Below are positions 1 through 5,060 of a stretch of DNA of 8,369 nt, one piece after another. Source of the DNA: Clostridia bacterium (GTDB lineage: Bacteria; Bacillota_A; Clostridia; Oscillospirales; CAG-272); contig JAFYPS010000075.1 in assembly GCA_017547395.1 (NCBI GenBank), forward strand, positions 1 to 8,369, read 5' to 3'. The translations under genes were made by a program, and so were the position numbers. Each line of letters starts with the position of its first letter. The stretch's first letter is position 1. The notes under the pieces are model-generated. The model ran no database searches. It saw only the letters and a list, made by a program, of their open reading frames with translations, and had not been told where the DNA came from.

Positions 1-328
1 AGTTAACGGTAATAAGTGCAAGATAAACGCCGAGCAACTCGTACATATCGGGTAAAAACGCCTGCATAAACATCTGTACGATGGTAACAAATCCCGCGAT
101 GACTACGATATAGCAAGGAATGCGCACTTCGTCGGGGATAAGTTTACGGAGCAGAGAAATAACAAAGTTTGAGCAGATAAGCACCGCCATTGTAGCAAAG
201 CCCATACCAAGTGCACCGATAACCGAGGTTGTGGTGGCAAGTGTGGGACATGTGCCGAGAATCAGCACAAATACGGGATTTTCACGGAGAATGCCGCGAA
301 GCAAAACCGAAAGATTACTGTTTTTCAT
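1..328 (-). CDS. rnfE: Rnf complex subunit E, N-terminal 109 residues (3' end outside window)
   Basis: Integral membrane subunit of the Rnf ferredoxin:NAD+ oxidoreductase; with RnfA it forms the membrane core carrying an intramembrane iron-sulfur cluster (family knowledge from RnfA/E and NqrD/E). The start ATG (326-328) directly abuts the rnfG stop codon, and an AAAGGAGA ribosome site lies inside the last rnfG codons. Seen in the translation: residues 17-36 contain NPVFVLILGTCPTLATTTS, whose Cys27 matches the conserved first cluster cysteine. Hydrophobic segments follow at about 38-60, 70-92 and 97-109. The reading ends in LALITVN at the left edge. The one remaining base (T on the coding strand) is compatible with the second conserved Cys of this family, which normally follows such a VN. 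The gene is cut by the window edge, not broken. RnfA is a paralogue, but position after rnfG and the N-terminal NPVFVLILG form point to RnfE. Confidence 0.93.
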   Translation of the reverse strand, partial: MKNSNLSVLLRGILRENPVFVLILGTCPTLATTTSVIGALGMGFATMAVLICSNFVISLLRKLIPDEVRIPCYIVVIAGFVTIVQMFMQAFLPDMYELLGVYLALITVN

Positions 329-1495
329 TTAGGCATCTCCTTTCAGAATATTAATTGCTTCAAACACACGGGAAATCGCGGTAACGTAACCCTCGGTAGT
401 GATGGTTGCGCCGCCTATTGCATCGATTTCCTTATAAGTTTCGGAAGTTTTGCCGTTAAACTGAGTGTAGAAATCAGGTTTAGCACAAGCATCGCCAAAG
501 CCTTCACTTTCCTTCTGGAACATAGTCTGGGTTGCGATGATTCTGCCGTCGGCGGTAGCCGAAACTCTTACGTTGATATATTCGCCGGAGCGTATATACT
601 TATCGCCCTTTATACCGTAGCCGGAAGCTTGAATCTCAAACACGTAGTTGCCGCTTGCAGTCACGTATGCCTTTGTAACAGCCTCGGGCATATCGGGATA
701 CTGAGAAAGGTCGACGTCTTCCATAGTAGAAGCATAAACCTTTGCCACTGCATCGGTTGCAAGAGCCTTAAGTTCGTCAGATACTTCGGAAACAACGTTG
801 CCGTCCATATCCGTACCAACAAAGTTCTCGCCGATAACAAATACGTAACCTGCAGCGTTCGAAGCTATATACATTGAATCAACACCGAGGTCCTCAATAA
901 TGAACATCTCGGAGAACTCGCCGTTTGCCGCAGGAAGTGCCGCGGAAAGATTGTCATTTAAAATCTGCTCGGGAGTGCGGATATCAACGCTTCCGCCACC
1001 GAGAATAATTGCCGCATTGAGCGCATCGGCAACAGCACTCTTATAAGCCGCAGTAGTCTTTGTAGCGCCGCCGATTGTATCAAGTGCCGCAACCTCGTCT
1101 GCATTTTTGCCTACCATACTGTCGCCGTAGGTCTTTTCATATCCGAGAGTTTCACTGCTCGAAAGACAGGTAGCACCGGTCACAACGCCGTTCTTGTCAA
1201 CACCGCACATAATTATCATATTTGACGAGTAACCGGTCACGTTCATCTGAAGAACGTATCCGCCACCGGACTCGCTGTAAGCATTGGTAACGCTTGCGGG
1301 AAGAGCGTATTCAGCAAGATCAAGTTCGGTAAACTCACCGCCGTCAGGCATTACAACAAGCAATGCTTCATTTGCCGCAGCCGCCTGATTTTTCGCAATA
1401 ATCGGTGCAGTGATGGAATTTGTAAGTGCCATAAGCACTGCAACCGCAGAACAGATAAGAGTAAGTGCAAGTATGCAGCCTAAATACTTTTTCAT
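329..1495 (-). CDS. rnfG: Rnf complex subunit G, enlarged with two FMN-binding domains
   Basis: Membrane-anchored flavoprotein subunit of Rnf that carries covalently bound FMN. At 388 residues it is about twice the usual 180-220. One N-terminal membrane anchor is seen (about residues 5-27). There are two FMN_bind domains, each ending in a flavin-transferase (ApbE) target motif D-x-x-G-G-A-T: residues 139-148 (DTIGGATKTT, acceptor Thr145) and 358-367 (DAIGGATITT, acceptor Thr364). Each is preceded by an E-x-x-G-type element, ETLGY (115-119) and ESEGFGD (329-335). Residues about 170-268 between them resemble another copy of the N-terminal half-domain (GEFSEMF matching GEFTELD at 53-59) without an FMN motif. 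The ATG overlaps the rnfD stop as ATGA, with a strong AAAGGAGGTG site upstream, so translation is probably coupled. Rnf membership rests on operon position; the duplicated architecture is directly visible. Both Thr being flavinylated is inference. Confidence 0.93.
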   Translation of the reverse strand: MKKYLGCILALTLICSAVAVLMALTNSITAPIIAKNQAAAANEALLVVMPDGGEFTELDLAEYALPASVTNAYSESGGGYVLQMNVTGYSSNMIIMCGVDKNGVVTGATCLSSSETLGYEKTYGDSMVGKNADEVAALDTIGGATKTTAAYKSAVADALNAAIILGGGSVDIRTPEQILNDNLSAALPAANGEFSEMFIIEDLGVDSMYIASNAAGYVFVIGENFVGTDMDGNVVSEVSDELKALATDAVAKVYASTMEDVDLSQYPDMPEAVTKAYVTASGNYVFEIQASGYGIKGDKYIRSGEYINVRVSATADGRIIATQTMFQKESEGFGDACAKPDFYTQFNGKTSETYKEIDAIGGATITTEGYVTAISRVFEAINILKGDA

Positions 1496-2427
1496 ATTAC
1501 TGCACCTCCTTTGGCACCGAAAACCTTACGTGCGGTCCAGATATCAATGTACGGAGTAAGAATAGTCATAAGAAGAATTGCGAAAGAAACTCCCTCGGGG
1601 TAGTTTCCGAAGAAACGGATCATTACGGTAATTACACCGCAAAGGAATCCGAAGAGAAGCTGACCGCCCCAGGTCGCGGGAGAAGTAACGTAGTCGGTCG
1701 CCATAAAGATTGCACCGATGAAAAGTCCGCCCGAAAGCGTCCAGCGGAGTGCCTCTGTAAAATCAAAGCCTACAAGGCAAAGCGTAAAGAGGAACACGGT
1801 TGCAATAAACGACACGGGGAGATGCCACATAATGACCTTGCGGCAAAGAAGATAAATGCCACCGATAATGAGTGCGAGCGTGCAGGTTTCACCGATTGCA
1901 CCGCCGCAGTTGCCGAGGAAAAGGTCAAGAAGCGAGGGAGCATTGCCGCCCTCTGCAAGCACTGCAAGAGGAGTAGCGCCCGCAGTAGAATCCACGGGAA
2001 ACGACGCCTTTGCCATATCGCCGAATGCAACGAGCATAAATACACGCGCCGCAATAGCGGGATTTACAATGTTCTTGCCGATACCGCCAAAGCAGCATTT
2101 TACAAGCACAATAGCGAATATTGCGCCAACGATAATCTGCCAGAAAGGAATGTTTACAGGCAGGTTAAGCGCAAGAATAAGACCCGTAACAACAGCGCTG
2201 AGGTCGCCGATTGTCTGTTCTTTTTTGATAATAAGATTGAAAACCGCCTCACACGCAACGCACGCAGCAACGCTGATTGCAACAACTGCAAGTGCGCGGA
2301 GCCCAAAGATAAGTATGCCGGCGGCGGTTGCGGGAAGAAGTGCTAAAATCACGTCGAGCATTACATTCTTTGTGGAATGGTGGCTATGTATGTGAGGTCC
2401 CGCAGTAAGATGTAAAAGTTTACTCAT
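1492..2427 (-). CDS. rnfD: Rnf complex subunit D (covalent-FMN membrane subunit)
   Basis: Polytopic membrane subunit of the Rnf complex, in the RnfD/NqrB family, which carries an FMN bound through a phosphodiester to a threonine and takes part in ion translocation. The 311-residue length is normal for clostridial RnfD. Visible signatures: cytoplasmic N-terminus with PHIHSHHST (11-19); first paired helices about 22-66; GGIGKNIVNPA (114-124); the flavinylation motif DSTAGAT (146-152, acceptor Thr152); MATDYVTSP (242-250); and FGNYPEGVSFAILLMT near the C-terminus (273-288). About nine or ten hydrophobic segments are seen. The start overlaps the rnfC stop by four bases (ATGA), with an AAGGAGG site about 10 bases upstream. 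The stop overlaps the rnfG start the same way. No anomaly was found. Confidence 0.97.
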   Translation of the reverse strand: MSKLLHLTAGPHIHSHHSTKNVMLDVILALLPATAAGILIFGLRALAVVAISVAACVACEAVFNLIIKKEQTIGDLSAVVTGLILALNLPVNIPFWQIIVGAIFAIVLVKCCFGGIGKNIVNPAIAARVFMLVAFGDMAKASFPVDSTAGATPLAVLAEGGNAPSLLDLFLGNCGGAIGETCTLALIIGGIYLLCRKVIMWHLPVSFIATVFLFTLCLVGFDFTEALRWTLSGGLFIGAIFMATDYVTSPATWGGQLLFGFLCGVITVMIRFFGNYPEGVSFAILLMTILTPYIDIWTARKVFGAKGGAVI

Positions 2428-3752
2428 TTGAGGGTAGCCTCCTTCAATGCTTTTTCTTTTGCAGCCGCCTCGCGCAGAAGCGTCTTACCAAGCTTGTTAT
2501 TCTGAACAAGCGGACGGTTTGCAGGACAGTAGAATGCGCAGCATCCGCATTCCATACAAAGGTCAACGCGAAGCTTCTTGAGAAGCTCTACGTCGCCAAG
2601 ACGGAGCGCATCTGCGATAGCGGCAGGGTTAAGACCGAAAGGACAGGTGTTTGTACATGCACCGCAGCGCAGACACGGCGTTACCTTGGGAAGTCTTCCC
2701 TCTTTTCTGTCAAGCGCGATAATCGCATTTGTATTCTTGAGTATCGGCGCTGTAAGGTCGGGAACTGCAATACCCATCATAGGTCCGCCGTAAAGCACCT
2801 TGTAAGGATCGCGTACAAAACCTCCGCAGAATGCAAAAACGTCTTCCATAGATGCACCGATAGGCGCGATAACGTTTTTAGGCTCTTTTACACACGCGCC
2901 GTCAACCGTTATACACTTTTCAACAAGCGGAATACCCGTTTTAAGATATCTGCCGATTTCGGCGAGCGTGGTACAGTTGCAAACAATACTTCCGACGTCA
3001 ATAGGAAGCTTGCCTCCGGGAACAACCTTGCCGGTAGCGTGATAAATCATCACCTTTTCACCGCCCTGAGGATACTTGGATCCAAGCACCTTAACAGTGA
3101 CCCCGTCCATATCTGCAGCCATTTTCTGCATTGAAGCGATAGCTTCTCTCTTGTTGTCCTCAATGCAGATGATTACTTTTTTAATGCCAAGATGTCGCAT
3201 AAGATTTTCAAGGCCGAAACGAATATCATCCACACGGTCGATCATTGTACGCGTATCGCTGGTTATATAAGGCTCACACTCTGCACCGTTGATTATAAGC
3301 TCATCAATCTTTTCCGGGTCAACCGAGAATTTTACATACGTAGGAAATCCTGCACCGCCAAGACCTACAAGACCGCAAGCCTTGATCGCCTCAATAAGCT
3401 CCTCGCGGCTGTTTACGGTCGGGGGAACGATATTTTCATCCGGTGTCATAAGCCCGTCCGACTCGATAACGATCGCGGGAGCCGCGCCTCCGCTGGACAA
3501 CGTAATGTCCTCAATCTTTTTAACAGTACCTGAAACGCTTGAATGTACAGGCACACTGATATACCCATTCTGCTCTGCTATAAGCGTGCCTACAAAAACC
3601 TTGTCGCCAACCTTGACAACGGGCTTTGCAGGGGCGCCTATATGCTGGCTCACGGGAATAGTCACCGCAGCCGGAGCAGGCATACGTACAGCCCCCATAT
3701 GAGCTGTATTTTTTCTATGCGGAACGTGAAGTCCGCGAAGAGAAAATGCCAT
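2424..3752 (-). CDS. rnfC: Rnf complex subunit C (NADH/FMN and 2x[4Fe-4S] subunit)
   Basis: Peripheral cytoplasmic subunit that exchanges electrons with NAD(H); related to the Nqo1/NuoF fold. Its 442 residues match the clostridial form, which lacks the long repeat-rich C-terminal tail of gammaproteobacterial RnfC. Seen in order: an N-terminal biotinyl/barrel-like domain (about 27-80); the FMN/NADH glycine-rich motif GLVGLGGAGFPTYVKF (127-142); NGAECEPYIT (155-164); KYPQGGEK (226-233); a SLBB-like region (about 245-330); and two ferredoxin-type cluster motifs, C360-x2-C363-x2-C366-x3-C370-P and C399-x2-C402-x2-C405-x3-C409-P, each able to bind a [4Fe-4S] cluster. The ATG at 3750-3752 is set by a CAGGAGG site with 7-base spacing. 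It is the first gene of the operon, downstream of the promoter at 3857-3885. All expected ligands are present. Confidence 0.98.
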   Translation of the reverse strand: MAFSLRGLHVPHRKNTAHMGAVRMPAPAAVTIPVSQHIGAPAKPVVKVGDKVFVGTLIAEQNGYISVPVHSSVSGTVKKIEDITLSSGGAAPAIVIESDGLMTPDENIVPPTVNSREELIEAIKACGLVGLGGAGFPTYVKFSVDPEKIDELIINGAECEPYITSDTRTMIDRVDDIRFGLENLMRHLGIKKVIICIEDNKREAIASMQKMAADMDGVTVKVLGSKYPQGGEKVMIYHATGKVVPGGKLPIDVGSIVCNCTTLAEIGRYLKTGIPLVEKCITVDGACVKEPKNVIAPIGASMEDVFAFCGGFVRDPYKVLYGGPMMGIAVPDLTAPILKNTNAIIALDRKEGRLPKVTPCLRCGACTNTCPFGLNPAAIADALRLGDVELLKKLRVDLCMECGCCAFYCPANRPLVQNNKLGKTLLREAAAKEKALKEATLK

Positions 3753-3856
3753 ATGTTAACCTCCTGTTTTATATATATTTCTTTTAATTATTTGTTAAAT
3801 TTTAATCACACACTTTGTCTTTTTTTAAACAAAATGCACATAAATCCTCAATTTAT

Positions 3857-3885
3857 AATATATACTTTTCGAATGCAAAAGTCAA
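3857..3885 (-). promoter_or_regulatory. Sigma-A-type promoter of the rnf operon
   Basis: On the minus strand, -35 TTGACT (3880-3885) and -10 TATATT (3857-3862) are separated by exactly 17 bases. Initiation would fall near 3850, leaving a leader of about 98 bases before rnfC that is A/T-rich and has no strong hairpin. No other good promoter was seen upstream of rnfC. Confidence 0.7.
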
Positions 3886-3924
3886 TGATTTTTTACACTC
3901 TGCCAAACATTACATAAACTGATA

Positions 3925-3934
3925 TTCCGCGGAA
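3925..3934. repeat. Perfect palindrome TTCCGCGGAA in the divergent promoter region
   Basis: A 10-base perfect inverted repeat, extendable to an imperfect 16-base dyad (3922-3937) with one central mismatched pair. It lies 13 bases upstream of the -35 of the peroxiredoxin promoter and about 40 bases upstream of the rnf -35. It is the only GC-rich block in an otherwise AT-rich intergenic region. It could be an operator, but it matches no regulator consensus that I recognise. Confidence 0.35.
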
Positions 3935-3947
3935 AATAATAAAAGTA

Positions 3948-3977
3948 TTGTCAGCAAGCCTTTAGATGTGTTATAAT
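3948..3977 (+). promoter_or_regulatory. Promoter of the peroxiredoxin gene (extended -10)
   Basis: -35 TTGTCA (3948-3953), an 18-base spacer, and a perfect TATAAT (3972-3977) preceded by TGT, giving an extended -10 (TGnTATAAT). Transcription would begin near 3984, leaving only about 23 bases before the ATG at 4007, just enough for the AAAGGAGA ribosome site. Confidence 0.75.
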
Positions 3978-4006
3978 CCGAATATCAAACGTAAAGGAGA
4001 ATTACA

Positions 4007-4459
4007 ATGCTCGAAATCGGAATGAAGGCCCCTTTATTTACTTTAAAGGACAAAAACGGAAACGAGGTTTCTCTCTCGGACTTTATCGGCAAAAAGACTG
4101 TTCTCTACTTTTACCCCAAGGACAACACCCCCGGCTGTACCCGTCAGGCGTGCGCCTTTGCCGAAAGCTACAATGAATTCAAAACAAAGAACGTTGAAGT
4201 AATAGGTATCAGCAAAGATACCGTGGCTTCTCACGCGAAATTTGCAGAAAAGTATTCACTGCCATTTATTCTTCTTTCCGACCCCGAACTTGACGCTATA
4301 CAGAAATACGGTGTCTGGCAGGAGAAAAAAATGTGCGGCAAGGTATCAATGGGAGTTGTCCGCACCACGTTTATCATTGACGAAAACGGAAATATCGAAA
4401 AAATTATGCCAAAGGTAAAGCCTGACACAAACGCTGCCGAAATTTTAGCGGAAATATAA
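4007..4459 (+). CDS. bcp: Thiol peroxidase, Bcp/PrxQ-type peroxiredoxin
   Basis: Cytoplasmic thioredoxin-fold peroxidase that reduces H2O2 and organic hydroperoxides. Its 150 residues are typical of the PrxQ/Bcp subfamily. Seen: the N-terminal GMKAPLFTLKD element; YFYPKDNTPGCT (34-45), containing the peroxidatic Cys44 with its Thr41/Pro42 environment; and Cys49 five residues later, the position of the resolving cysteine in alpha2-type PrxQ. Conserved Arg119 lies in VRTTFIIDENG (118-128), and the SDPE element is at 91-94. A further Cys110 (MCGK) is common in this family and probably not catalytic. The start at 4007 rather than Met6 is supported by AAAGGAGA six bases upstream. The gene is transcribed divergently from rnf. 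The bcp name is by family; the in vivo reductant (thioredoxin or other) cannot be read from the sequence. Confidence 0.95.
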   Translation: MLEIGMKAPLFTLKDKNGNEVSLSDFIGKKTVLYFYPKDNTPGCTRQACAFAESYNEFKTKNVEVIGISKDTVASHAKFAEKYSLPFILLSDPELDAIQKYGVWQEKKMCGKVSMGVVRTTFIIDENGNIEKIMPKVKPDTNAAEILAEI

Positions 4460-4481
4460 TCCAACAGCCCTTAAATTCTTG

Positions 4482-4510
4482 TTGATTTTCTTTTTTTCTT
4501 ATGCTATAAT
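4482..4510 (+). promoter_or_regulatory. Promoter of queT (extended -10)
   Basis: -35 TTGATT (4482-4487), a 17-base spacer, and a perfect TATAAT (4505-4510) preceded by TGC (extended -10). The predicted start near 4517 coincides with the first base of the leader hairpin, so the transcript would begin with that structure. This makes queT transcription independent of the peroxiredoxin gene, although read-through is possible. Confidence 0.75.
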
Positions 4511-4516
4511 ACCCCT

Positions 4517-4559
4517 CGTGAGTTCGAAACCTTCCTCACGTAAAACAAAACTAAAGGAG
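4517..4559 (+). promoter_or_regulatory. Candidate preQ1-I-like riboswitch in the queT leader
   Basis: Seen: a 6-bp hairpin CGTGAG/CTCACG (4517-4522 with 4535-4540) with a 12-base loop (4523-4534), then an A-rich tail (4541-4550) running into CTAAAGGAG, which holds the ribosome site. Known: preQ1-I aptamers consist of a short stem, a loop of about this size whose last base is a preQ1-binding C (here C4534), and an A-rich tail ending in ACUAAGG-like sequence that folds back as a pseudoknot. They commonly precede queuosine genes, including transporters. Doubt: the loop lacks the usual UAG that pairs with CUA. The best alternative pseudoknot is CCTT (4530-4533) with AAGG (4554-4557), which would hide the ribosome site. 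The leader is too short for preQ1-II or preQ1-III. It may be a variant aptamer or a simple translational control hairpin. Confidence 0.5.
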
Positions 4560-4567
4560 AATTAATA

Positions 4568-5047
4568 ATGAACAAGAGGGTAAAATTTCTCACCCATTCG
4601 GCGATTATCGCGGCACTGTACGTGATACTGACTATGCTTGCGCGCCTTGTGGGACTCGACAGTGGCGTAATTCAGGTAAGATTTTCAGAAAGCCTGTGTG
4701 TGCTGACCGCATTTACATCTGCGGCAATTCCCGGTCTTACAGTCGGTTGCCTTATCAGCAATTTTCTTGTCGGCGGCGCGCTCTGGGACGTAATTTTCGG
4801 CAGTTTTGCAACGCTTATCGGTGCATATGGCGGCTATCTGCTGAGAAAAAACAGATGGCTTGTTCCTCTGCCTACCGTGATAAGCAATGCGCTTATCATT
4901 CCCCCCGTGCTTATGACGGTTTACGGTGCAGAAGAATCCTTCTGGTTTCTGTTTACCACGGTCGGAATCGGTGAAGTGATTTCAGCCTACATCCTCGGAA
5001 CGATACTTTACTTTGCACTTAAAAAAACAAAAATCCGCTTCGTATGA
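4568..5047 (+). CDS. queT: QueT family queuosine-precursor transporter, ECF S-component
   Basis: Small membrane protein (159 residues, the usual length) that binds and imports a queuosine precursor such as preQ1 or queuine, working with the shared ECF energising module (EcfA/A'/T), which is not in this window. Seen: an N-terminal hydrophobic helix (9-28); the family signature IQVRFSESL (35-43) followed by an AAIPGL turn (52-57); GCLISNFLVGGALWDVIFGS (60-79), with a further hydrophobic stretch to about 92; PLPTVISNALI (100-110); and a last helix VGIGEVISAYILGTILYFAL (132-151). The ATG is set by AAAGGAGA ending 7 bases upstream. It has its own promoter and a candidate preQ1-sensing leader, and its last codons form the 5' arm of the terminator at 5029-5058. 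Substrate choice within the family is inferred. Confidence 0.93.
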   Translation: MNKRVKFLTHSAIIAALYVILTMLARLVGLDSGVIQVRFSESLCVLTAFTSAAIPGLTVGCLISNFLVGGALWDVIFGSFATLIGAYGGYLLRKNRWLVPLPTVISNALIIPPVLMTVYGAEESFWFLFTTVGIGEVISAYILGTILYFALKKTKIRFV

Positions 5048-5058
5048 AGCGGATTTTT
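5029..5058. terminator. Bidirectional intrinsic terminator between queT and the GH43 gene
   Basis: A perfect 13-bp inverted repeat AAAAATCCGCTTC / GAAGCGGATTTTT (5029-5041 with 5046-5058) around a GTAT loop. The plus strand ends in a T-run (5054-5059). The minus strand ends in TTTTT followed by TTGTTTTTTT read across 5030-5021, so it can stop both convergent genes. The 5' arm and stop codon of queT lie inside the stem; the GH43 stop codon is two bases beyond it. Confidence 0.93.
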
Positions 5059-5060
5059 TA

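Noticed and set aside
1465..2346. A 293-codon plus-strand open frame antisense to rnfD.
   Set aside because: It is entirely opposite rnfD and the rnfG start, has a Lys/Arg/Cys/Asn-rich composition unlike a folded protein, and lacks a ribosome site. The opposite strand encodes an unmistakable RnfD.
3853..3867. PerR-like box (TTATAATATATACTT) over the rnf -10.
   Set aside because: Only the left half matches TTATAATnATTATAA; in AT-rich promoter DNA this is expected by chance and overlaps the -10.
4461..4500. Possible intrinsic terminator after the peroxiredoxin gene (CAACA/TGTTG followed by a T-rich run).
   Set aside because: The stem is only 5 bp of mostly A-T pairs with a 13-base loop, and the T-rich run forms the spacer of the queT promoter. 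It is too weak to call.
4517..4567. preQ1-II or preQ1-III riboswitch before queT.
   Set aside because: Both classes need more sequence than the roughly 50 bases available between the predicted transcription start and the ATG.
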